Assembly: GCA_017880715.1 (NCBI GenBank)
Contig: JADGRT010000049.1
Location: 1 to 11,346 of the forward strand
Length of the DNA: 11,346 bases
DNA from: Verrucomicrobiia bacterium
GTDB taxonomy: Bacteria > Verrucomicrobiota > Verrucomicrobiia > Limisphaerales > UBA1319
Reading direction: 5' to 3'
Of this stretch, positions 6,478 through 11,346 are shown piece after piece. Each line of letters begins with the position of its first letter. Position 1 is the stretch's first letter. The translations under genes and the position numbers were made by a program. Under the pieces are notes generated by a model. It saw nothing but the letters and a program-made list of their open reading frames with translations, searched no databases and was not told the origin of the DNA.

Positions 6478-7095
6478 ATGGCGCTCATTAATCAGGCTAC
6501 CAAGGAACTGCAGGTCAAGCTCGTTTATTACGGTCCCGCGCTCTGCGGCAAGACCACCAACCTGCAGCAGGTTCACGCCAACGTGCAGACCGCGCCCGAG
6601 CATAAAGGCAAACTGGTTTCCCTGGCCACCAGTTCCGATCGCACGCTGTGTTTTGACTTCCTGCCCCTCGAGGCGATCTCCATCAAGGGATTCAAAACCA
6701 AGTTTCAACTCTACACCGTTCCCGGCCAGGTGATCTACAATACCACCCGGCAACTGGTGCTTCGAGGCGTGGATGGCATCGTGTTCGTCGCGGATTCCCA
6801 ATACGACAAAATGGCCGAAAACGTGGAAAGCTTTGCCAACCTGCAGGACAACCTCAAGTCGCTCCGGATGAACCTCGACGATATCCCCTATGTCCTCCAG
6901 TACAATAAACGGGATTTGCCCAATGTGGCTCCGGTCGAATACCTGGAGTATCTATTGAACAACCGGGCGGTGCTGGTGCCCGCGTTCACGGGCTCGGCCC
7001 ACCGGTGCGAAGGCGTGTTTGAAACCCTGAACATGATCACCCGCCTGCTGCTGCAGAAATACATCGCCGAAGGCGCCCGCCGGGCCCCCCCATGA
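6478..7095 (+). CDS. mglA: MglA-family small Ras-like GTPase
   Basis: This is a 205-residue cytoplasmic GTPase that aligns by eye with Myxococcus MglA over its whole length. The P-loop is GPALCGKTTN (19-28). DRTLCFDFLP (54-63) carries R55, equivalent to the intrinsic arginine finger R53 of Myxococcus MglA. G3 is the MglA-specific TVPGQ (80-84), with T80 and Q84 matching T78 and Q82. GVDGIVFVADSQ (97-108) follows, then NKRD (143-146) and TGSA (171-174) for the base. All catalytic residues are present, so it should switch between GTP and GDP forms, with MglB as activator. In Myxococcus the GTP form marks the leading pole for motility. Here the gene precedes mglB, with its stop one base before the mglB start; the upstream scaffold gene ends 8 bp before it. 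The short basic-proline tail (EGARRAPP) is unlike the Myxococcus protein. Confidence 0.95.
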   Translation: MALINQATKELQVKLVYYGPALCGKTTNLQQVHANVQTAPEHKGKLVSLATSSDRTLCFDFLPLEAISIKGFKTKFQLYTVPGQVIYNTTRQLVLRGVDGIVFVADSQYDKMAENVESFANLQDNLKSLRMNLDDIPYVLQYNKRDLPNVAPVEYLEYLLNNRAVLVPAFTGSAHRCEGVFETLNMITRLLLQKYIAEGARRAPP

Positions 7096-7096
7096 T

Positions 7097-7579
7097 ATGT
7101 TCACGCTGCCTCAGTTAATCGAAGAAGACATTCAGTTGCTGGATGGCGCGCTCAATGAGTTGATCGCCAAATGCGAGGCGTCGCTGGCGCTGGTGATCGA
7201 CAAAGGGGGATTCGTCGTCAACCGCCGCGGCCCCAATGAGCAGATTGACGGCACCACCCTGGCGGCCCTCGCCGCCGCCTCCTTCGCCACCACCCAGGCG
7301 ATCGCCAACCTCATCAATGAGCCGGATTTCAGCAGCATCTATCAGCAGGGCGAAAAATCCAGCATGCTCGTCAGCAATATCAATGAACCGTGCTTGCTGG
7401 TCGTCATCTTCGAAACGCATATCAGCGTCGGCGTGGTCCGGTATTATGCCGCCACCACCGTCCGCCAGATCGACGATCAATTGCATCGCGCCCAGGACCG
7501 TAGTCCCGAAACCGGAGTGGATTTGTCCATCCTTAACCTGGCCGATCCTTCGATTGTCTTCAAACGACTACGCGCGTGA
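7097..7579 (+). CDS. mglB: MglB-type Roadblock/LC7 GTPase-activating protein
   Basis: This 160-residue protein has the length and layout of Myxococcus MglB. It has a first helix (8-25), strands ASLALVIDKGGFVVNRRG (28-45), the long helix TLAALAAASFATTQAIANLI (54-73), NEPDFSSIYQQGEKSSMLVSNI (74-95) and CLLVVIFETHISVGVVRYYA (99-118), followed by a helical tail. MglB dimers bind MglA, reposition its arginine finger and glutamine and stimulate GTP hydrolysis. In Myxococcus the gene order is mglB-mglA; here it is reversed. There is no recognisable ribosome site before the ATG, which starts one base after the mglA stop, so translation is likely coupled. Its own stop overlaps the GTG start of the next gene by four bases. 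Confidence 0.92.
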   Translation: MFTLPQLIEEDIQLLDGALNELIAKCEASLALVIDKGGFVVNRRGPNEQIDGTTLAALAAASFATTQAIANLINEPDFSSIYQQGEKSSMLVSNINEPCLLVVIFETHISVGVVRYYAATTVRQIDDQLHRAQDRSPETGVDLSILNLADPSIVFKRLRA

Positions 7580-10023
7580 TCCGGCGATTTTTCCACTTCC
7601 TGGTTCTCCTCTTGCTGCTGGGGCGCCCTGCCTCGCCGCAGGCGGCCGTAATCCCCGAAACGAATCCCGCCCCCGTAACGACCGAGATCGTGTTCGCCGT
7701 TCGCCAGCAGAATTATGACGGCCATTGGTATGCCAACTTCGGCTATTACGCGGACAGCCGCGACCGCAAGGCCTATCGCGCCCAGGGCCGGCTCGGCAAG
7801 TTGACGCTGGCGTCGGGCCAAACGACCTGGCTGGTGGACGATCCCACCGGCTCCGTCCGCGACCCGCAGGTTCACTACGACGGGCAAACCATCCTCTTTT
7901 CCTGGCGCAAGGGCGGGACGGAATCATACCACCTTTACGAGATGAATGCGGACGGCACGGGCCTGAAACAGTTGACTGATGGGCCTTATGATGACATCGA
8001 ACCCTCTTATCTACCCGACGGCGGCATCGCGTTCGTCTCCAGCCGTTGCCGGCGCTGGGTGAATTGCTGGCTGACGCAGGTGGCCGTGCTTTACCGCTGC
8101 GATCGCGACGGCGGCCGGATTCGCCGGCTCTCCGCCAATATCGAGCAGGATAACACCCCCTGGCCTTTGCCTGACGGCCGCATCCTCTATACGCGCTGGG
8201 AATATGTGGATCGCAGCCAGGTCGATTACCACCACCTGTGGACGGCCAACCCCGACGGGACCGGCCAGATGGTTTATTTCGGCAATCTCCATCCCGGCAC
8301 CGTGATGATCGACGCCAAACCGATTCCCGGCACGGAGCAGGTGGTGGCCATTTTTTCGCCCGGGCACGGCCAGAAAGAACACGCCGGCGCCGTCACCCTC
8401 GTTTCACCCCAGCGGGGACCGGACCACCAACCGTCGGCCCGGCGCCTCACTCGCGGCGAGGACTTTCGGGATCCGTATCCCCTGGGCGAGGGCGTCTTTC
8501 TGGCCGCGCAAACGTCGCGCATCGTAAGGGTCACTGAACCAGGAGAAACGCGGGAGGTGTATCGTTTGCCGGAGGCCCTGGAAAAAGCCGGCGCCTGGTG
8601 CCACGAACCCCGGCCGTTAACGCCGCGAACCCGCGAGACGGTCATTCCCCAACGCGTGGATGACGCGCAGCCGACCGGTCGGCTGCTGCTGGCCGACATC
8701 TACAGCGGCCGCAATATGAGCGGCGTGAAGCCCGGCGAAATCCGCAAGCTGCTGGTGATGGAATCCCTCCCCAAACCCATCAATTACACGGGCGGAATGG
8801 ATCCGTTGTCCTACGGCGGCACGTTCACCTTGGCGCGCCTGCTCGGCACGGTTCCCGTGGAGGCCGACGGCTCCGCGTATTGGGAAATCCCGGCCTTGCG
8901 CAGCCTCTTTCTGATTGCCTTGGACGAAAACAATCAATCGGTCAAACGGATGCAGAGCTTCCTCTCGGTCATGCCGGGAGAAACGGTCGGTTGTGTCGGC
9001 TGCCATGAAAACCGGACCCAAACGCCGGCCACCACCCATCCCAAGATGCCCTTGGCGGCACGGCGAGCGCCCAGCCCGATCCAGCCCTTGGCGTCGGTTC
9101 CGGAGGTGTTCGATTTTCCGCGCGACATCCAGCCGATCCTCGACCGGCACTGCGTGCGGTGCCATGATTATGACCACCGCGAAGGCGGCGTGGTGTTGAC
9201 CGGCGATCACGGGCCGATGTTTTCGCACAGTTATTACACGCTGACGTATCGGCGGCAGTTTGCGGACGGGCGCGACAATCCCATGAGCAACCTGCCCCCG
9301 CGAAGCATCGGCGCCTCCGCCAGTCCGCTCATGGCCAAGCTCAGCGGCCGCCACTACCAGGTCACATTGGCTCCTCAGGAAATCGAAATGATCCGGTTCT
9401 GGATCGAATCCAGCGCGCCCTATCCCGGCACCTACGCCGCTTTGGGCAGCGGGATGATTGGCGGATACCTCGAAAATCAACAGATCGACACCGATGCCGA
9501 CTGGCCGGAAACCCGGACCGCCAGCGAAGCAATTCAGCGACGGTGCCTGGCCTGTCACCAGGGGAAACTCATCCTGCCCCGCAGCTTGTCCGACGAGCGG
9601 AATGTCTCCTTCTGGCGACCGGATTTTAACGATCCAAGATTGCGCTTGAGCCGGCATCTCGTGTTCAACCTGACGCGCCCGGAACAATCCCTGATGCTGC
9701 TGGCGCCCTTGGCCCGGAGCGCGGGCGGCTACGCAGCCTGCCGATCCCGGGACACGAATCCAGCCACCGCGGTGTTTGCCGACCCGAACGATCCCGATTA
9801 CCGAAAGATTCTGGCTATGTGTAAGGCTGGAAAAATACAATTGGAAAAAATAAGACGGTTTGACATGTCAGGTTTTAAGCCGAACCCGGCCTACGTGCGG
9901 GAAATGAAACGTTTCGGCGTGCTGCCGCAGGATTTCGACGCGGAACGGACGCCGTTGGATGTCTATCAGTTGGATCGCGCCTATTGGGATCAGGTTGGCG
10001 GGAGCCAGGCGGCGACGCCCTGA
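7576..10023 (+). CDS. Exported beta-propeller tri-CxxCH cytochrome, hydrazine synthase alpha-like
   Basis: This is an 815-residue exported protein. The GTG start at 7576 overlaps the mglB stop (GTGA) and gives a clean signal peptide (MIRRFFHFLVLLLLLGRPASPQA). Residues about 35-350 form a TolB/PD40-like propeller with blades ending in MNADGTGLKQLT (about 123-134), CDRDGGRIRRL and ANPDGTGQM. The C-terminal half carries three haem c motifs, CVGCH (473-477), CVRCH (526-530) and CLACH (657-661), the second preceded by the FPRDIQPILDRH lead-in seen in planctomycete/verrucomicrobial cytochromes. The architecture and length resemble the alpha subunit of anammox hydrazine synthase, which has two haems. 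Such paralogues are common in bacteria without anammox and their reaction is unknown. No beta or gamma subunit is nearby. The tyrosine four residues after the CxxCH in true HzsA haem I is not seen after CVGCH here. Redox or extracellular sensing roles are possible. Confidence 0.82.
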   Translation: MIRRFFHFLVLLLLLGRPASPQAAVIPETNPAPVTTEIVFAVRQQNYDGHWYANFGYYADSRDRKAYRAQGRLGKLTLASGQTTWLVDDPTGSVRDPQVHYDGQTILFSWRKGGTESYHLYEMNADGTGLKQLTDGPYDDIEPSYLPDGGIAFVSSRCRRWVNCWLTQVAVLYRCDRDGGRIRRLSANIEQDNTPWPLPDGRILYTRWEYVDRSQVDYHHLWTANPDGTGQMVYFGNLHPGTVMIDAKPIPGTEQVVAIFSPGHGQKEHAGAVTLVSPQRGPDHQPSARRLTRGEDFRDPYPLGEGVFLAAQTSRIVRVTEPGETREVYRLPEALEKAGAWCHEPRPLTPRTRETVIPQRVDDAQPTGRLLLADIYSGRNMSGVKPGEIRKLLVMESLPKPINYTGGMDPLSYGGTFTLARLLGTVPVEADGSAYWEIPALRSLFLIALDENNQSVKRMQSFLSVMPGETVGCVGCHENRTQTPATTHPKMPLAARRAPSPIQPLASVPEVFDFPRDIQPILDRHCVRCHDYDHREGGVVLTGDHGPMFSHSYYTLTYRRQFADGRDNPMSNLPPRSIGASASPLMAKLSGRHYQVTLAPQEIEMIRFWIESSAPYPGTYAALGSGMIGGYLENQQIDTDADWPETRTASEAIQRRCLACHQGKLILPRSLSDERNVSFWRPDFNDPRLRLSRHLVFNLTRPEQSLMLLAPLARSAGGYAACRSRDTNPATAVFADPNDPDYRKILAMCKAGKIQLEKIRRFDMSGFKPNPAYVREMKRFGVLPQDFDAERTPLDVYQLDRAYWDQVGGSQAATP

Positions 10024-10044
10024 GCCCCTTTGAAGCGCGGCTGC

Positions 10045-10061
10045 CGGATGCTTGGCATCCG
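10045..10061 (+). terminator. Hairpin after the cytochrome gene, possible weak terminator or REP
   Basis: CGGATGC (10045-10051) and GCATCCG (10055-10061) form a perfect 7-bp stem with a TTG loop, 22 bases after the operon's last stop. The following bases (CGATAGCACATTTCGG) give no proper U-tract, so intrinsic termination would be weak. The string GCCGGATGCTTGGCATCCGCG also looks like a dispersed verrucomicrobial palindrome, so it may simply be a repeat. Confidence 0.4.
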
Positions 10062-10077
10062 CGATAGCACATTTCGG

Positions 10078-10130
10078 TTTCTTTCCTCCTCCGCGTCTTG
10101 GCGTCCTCGTCTCGTGCTCTATGTTCTTCA
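10078..10130 (-). repeat. Degenerate CACAGAGA-type intergenic repeat, reversed
   Basis: Read on the minus strand, this is a purine-rich tract of the kind GAACATAGAGCACGAGACG followed by AGACGCGGAGGAGG. It is a decayed relative of the tract at 162-189 but in the opposite orientation. It is not coding. Assignment to the same family rests on base composition and the shared xACAxAGAGxAC rhythm, so it is tentative. Confidence 0.35.
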
Positions 10131-10159
10131 CGCGACGTCATACACGGTAACGCAAAGCT

Positions 10160-10233
10160 GACCAATGACGAGGAGCGCGCCGAGGACGCCCGCATTGGAA
10201 CCTGCGGCTGACCGCGCTCCTCGTCATTCGGTC
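10160..10233. repeat. Inverted repeat with 16-bp perfect arms
   Basis: AATGACGAGGAGCGCG (10164-10179) is matched by its exact reverse complement at 10213-10228, separated by 33 bases. The pairing continues outward through GACC (10160-10163) and GGTC (10230-10233) with one extra base on the right arm. There is no T-tract. It could fold in RNA as a long stem-loop or be a small palindromic mobile repeat. Confidence 0.7.
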
Positions 10234-10293
10234 TATCGACTGGTTGGGCCGCCTGGGAGTTTGACCCGACCATGGCAAAACGGTCCAGGCCCA

Positions 10294-10457
10294 GCTCCGT
10301 AGGAGCGCCATGTTTATAGCAACCGTCCAATCCAATGATCGTTCCAAGCCCCATCGGGGCGGCAGGGATTGTGCGACGCAACCTCATGCCGCCCCGATGA
10401 GGCTGGGAAATATTCTTATGGACATCGTTGGCTATAAACATGCCACCCCGACGGGGT
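10294..10457. repeat. Nested palindromic REP-like element with CATGTTTATAGC arms
   Basis: The outer arms are the exact 12-bp inverted repeat CATGTTTATAGC (10309-10320) and GCTATAAACATG (10431-10442). Inside lies a second pair of 21-base arms (10342-10362 and 10389-10409) that match at 19 positions. Small 5-bp stems with 3-base loops cap the ends and centre: GCTCC-GTA-GGAGC (10294-10306), GCCCC-ATC-GGGGC (10348-10360) and ACCCC-GAC-GGGGT (10445-10457). The design is that of a dispersed REP/BIME element; strings such as CCGTAGGAGCGxCATGTTTATAG recur in several bacterial phyla. No transposase of the REP-associated type is in the window. Confidence 0.75.
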
Positions 10458-10587
10458 TTGGGATTTCCCGACGCGCGCGCCGCCGCCGAACGACCCAGCT
10501 CAGGCACAGCCGGCCGCTGGCGTCGGACATGCCAACCGAGGCGTTTATCGGCTGCTGCCCGGAGCGTGTGGTTCGGCGTTCCGAGAT

Positions 10588-10851
10588 TCACTTGCGATAA
10601 ACATCCTTTCGGTGCCTCACCCGTTGAACCTCCACGATCTTGGACCCGGCGAATACTTCGTAAATAACCCGGTAGTCACCCACACGAATCCGATGGGTGT
10701 GCTCAGTCCCCGCCAGCTTTTCCGAGCCATGCGGAAACGGGTTCTCGGTCAACAGTTCCACCTCGACCAGAACACGCTGGATCTCGCGGAGCGGCAGCTT
10801 CCGAAGGTCCTTCTCGGTCGAAGAACGCCACCGAAGGTTAAAGGAGGCCAT
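10588..10851 (-). CDS. RelE/ParE-superfamily toxin
   Basis: This is an 87-residue basic protein of the RelE/ParE toxin fold: LRWRSSTEKDLRKLP (6-20), helices to residue 37, GSEKLAGTEHTHRIRVGDYRVIYEV (42-66) with the hallmark R-I-R-V-G-D-Y-R-V-I-Y-E strand pair, and a final VEVQRVRHRKDVYRK strand (73-87). RelE members cleave ribosome-bound mRNA, while ParE members block gyrase. The basic tail with H80, R81 and Y85 favours the RelE side. The ATG at 10851 has a GAGG ribosome site four bases upstream (10859-10856) and lies 14 bp inside the end of the antitoxin gene. This is the usual antitoxin-first, coupled arrangement that keeps toxin below antitoxin. It is full length for the family. Confidence 0.88.
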   Translation of the reverse strand: MASFNLRWRSSTEKDLRKLPLREIQRVLVEVELLTENPFPHGSEKLAGTEHTHRIRVGDYRVIYEVFAGSKIVEVQRVRHRKDVYRK

Positions 10852-11026
10852 CTCGCCTCAACTCCGCTTTGAACTGCTCGTGGGGGATGGTCGGTTCCTC
10901 CCGCCGCTCAGCAATCGCCGCGAGATCGTCCAGGTCCTCCAGCAGCTTTTCATAGTCCGTCAGCGGGAGCACGACAGCCGTTTTATTGCCGGTCTCGTCA
11001 GTGAGATATTGTAAGGCTTCGCTCAT
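10838..11026 (-). CDS. Antitoxin of the RelE-type pair (RelB/Phd-like)
   Basis: This is a 62-residue acidic protein preceding and overlapping the toxin. The N-terminal part (ALQYLTDETGNKTAVVLPLTDYEKLLEDL, residues 4-32) has the strand-strand-helix pattern of Phd/YefM or related short antitoxins that bind DNA as dimers. The C-terminal half (DLAAIAERREEPTIPHEQFKAELRRDGLL) is the kind of extended helix that wraps the toxin. The frame is open further upstream, but the ATG at 11026 is preferred because it begins at the usual first strand; the 28 residues before it are rich in W, C and R and show no conserved pattern. Such antitoxins normally repress their own operon together with the toxin. Confidence 0.8.
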   Translation of the reverse strand: MSEALQYLTDETGNKTAVVLPLTDYEKLLEDLDDLAAIAERREEPTIPHEQFKAELRRDGLL

Positions 11027-11039
11027 GCAATTAAGATTA

Positions 11040-11060
11040 CGACACAACGCTAACTTGTCG
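11040..11060. promoter_or_regulatory. Candidate toxin-antitoxin operator dyad
   Basis: CGACA (11040-11044) and TGTCG (11056-11060) form a 21-base dyad 14 bases upstream of the antitoxin ATG, overlapping the weak -35 candidate. Toxin-antitoxin operons are usually autoregulated through such sites, but 5-base arms are weak evidence. Confidence 0.25.
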
Positions 11061-11172
11061 AGCCAGCAAAATCTCCGCCATCGCTTTGCAGTTTGGCGAC
11101 TCGCATTCAAGCCGTACCAACTCCCGGATCCTGTCCGCCGTCAAATACTAGCCAAAGATATTTGAAATTTCG

Positions 11173-11262
11173 ACCGCGGATTACGCGGATTTACGCGGAT
11201 CAAAATAGGCTTTGTGGCCCCTCTTATCCGTGTTTATCAGCGTTTATCCGCGTGATCCGCAG
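11173..11262. repeat. Palindromic GCGGATTACGCGGAT intergenic repeat
   Basis: The left arm contains the phrase ACGCGGAT twice (11183-11190 and 11193-11200), preceded by CCGCGGAT. The right arm, ATCCGCGTGATCCGC (11246-11260), is the reverse complement of 11176-11190 with one mismatch and is preceded by TTATCCGTGTTTATCAGCG. The whole element is about 90 bases with a central non-pairing part (CAAAATAGGC...). Strings of this type (CCGCGGATTACGCGGAT) are scattered between genes in Verrucomicrobiota. The function is unknown. Confidence 0.65.
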
Positions 11263-11346
11263 TTAAAAATCTGAGAGATGTTTTTACGAGATTTGCCGCA
11301 GGAATCTAAGGGATAGGTCATTAGTCACTGGCGTTTTTTTGGCAAT

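Larger units (their letters stand above)
10024..10587. other. Gene-free spacer rich in inverted repeats
   Basis: These 564 bases contain no credible gene. The open frames crossing them on both strands have no recognisable domain and run through palindromes. The spacer holds a 7-bp hairpin just after the cytochrome gene, a degenerate CACAGAGA-type tract on the minus strand, a 16-bp perfect inverted repeat, and a large nested palindromic element. From about 10466 to 10587 I see nothing specific. It separates the plus-strand operon from the convergent toxin-antitoxin pair. Confidence 0.6.
11027..11346. other. Gene-free stretch upstream of the antitoxin
   Basis: About 320 bases without a credible gene. 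They should hold the toxin-antitoxin promoter; a weak minus-strand candidate is TCGACA (11060-11055) with TAATCT 16 bases further on. The candidate -35 box overlaps a dyad, CGACA (11040-11044) and TGTCG (11056-11060), that could be an autoregulatory operator. A large palindromic repeat occupies 11173-11262. A 35-codon minus-strand frame starting at a TTG (11144-11037) is too short to support. From 11263 to the end I see nothing specific. Confidence 0.5.

Noticed and set aside
8617..9840. 407-codon open frame on the minus strand opposite the cytochrome gene
   Set aside because: The plus strand here encodes haem motifs and propeller repeats; the antisense translation shows no family pattern.
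7576..10023. Evidence for anammox (hydrazine synthesis)
   Set aside because: Only an alpha-like subunit is present, with a different haem count and no beta or gamma partner; such paralogues are common in non-anammox bacteria.
9875..10591. 238-codon minus-strand frame crossing the repeat-rich spacer
   Set aside because: It runs through several palindromes and into the end of the cytochrome gene, and has no domain.
11027..11110. 28-residue N-terminal extension of the antitoxin
   Set aside because: Its composition (W, C, R) is unlike antitoxins, and the ATG at 11026 starts at the expected first strand.
11037..11144. 35-codon minus-strand frame starting at TTG upstream of the antitoxin
   Set aside because: Too short, unusual start and no ribosome site; the residues (LTADRIRELVRLECESPNCK) look protein-like, so it may be a gene remnant, but this cannot be supported.

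Overview
The window is a GC-rich stretch of what looks like a chromosome of a Verrucomicrobiota bacterium, most likely of the Pedosphaera/Limisphaera type. Three things point there. One is a secreted protein with the 'SSNLTSWTTLG ... YYR' repeats common in that phylum. Another is a propeller-cytochrome protein of a kind frequent in Verrucomicrobiota and Planctomycetota. The third is the intergenic repeats: CACAGAGA-type tracts, GCGGATTACGCGGAT palindromes and CATGTTTATAGC inverted repeats. The assignment is by inference from family knowledge; there is no rRNA in the window, and I saw no tRNA or CRISPR array.

Layout: (1) 1-144 is the tail of an XRE-type helix-turn-helix regulator, followed by a repeat-rich spacer. 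(2) 319-1419 (+) is a PfkB-family sugar kinase that meets the next gene end to end. (3) 4525-1435 (-) is a compact four-gene run: a response regulator with REC, DUF4388/PATAN and a Roadblock-like C-terminus; a 97-residue Roadblock-like protein overlapping it by 13 bp; a 134-residue helical protein; and an exported repeat protein. (4) 4526-4669 is a 144-bp divergent promoter region. (5) 4670-10023 (+) is a second compact four-gene run: a 599-residue proline-rich protein with a duplicated unrecognised domain and a C-terminal Roadblock domain; MglA GTPase; MglB; and an 815-residue exported beta-propeller/tri-CxxCH cytochrome resembling hydrazine synthase alpha. (6) 10024-10587 is a gene-free stretch with several inverted repeats. 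(7) 10588-11026 (-) is a RelE-type toxin-antitoxin pair. (8) 11027-11346 is a second gene-free stretch containing a large palindromic repeat.

The central part (2737-7579) is the most interesting. It has one small Ras-like GTPase of the MglA family, its partner MglB, and up to three further proteins carrying Roadblock/LC7-like folds, one of them fused to a phosphoacceptor domain, arranged as two divergent operons. In Myxococcus, MglA/MglB with RomR (a response regulator) sets cell polarity for motility, and cyanobacterial PATAN-REC proteins control type IV pili. By analogy this cluster may couple a phosphorelay to a GTPase switch that controls polarity, surface pili or another localised machine. 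No motility, pilus or histidine kinase gene lies in the window, so the output is unknown. The two exported proteins at the ends of the operons could be outputs or passengers.
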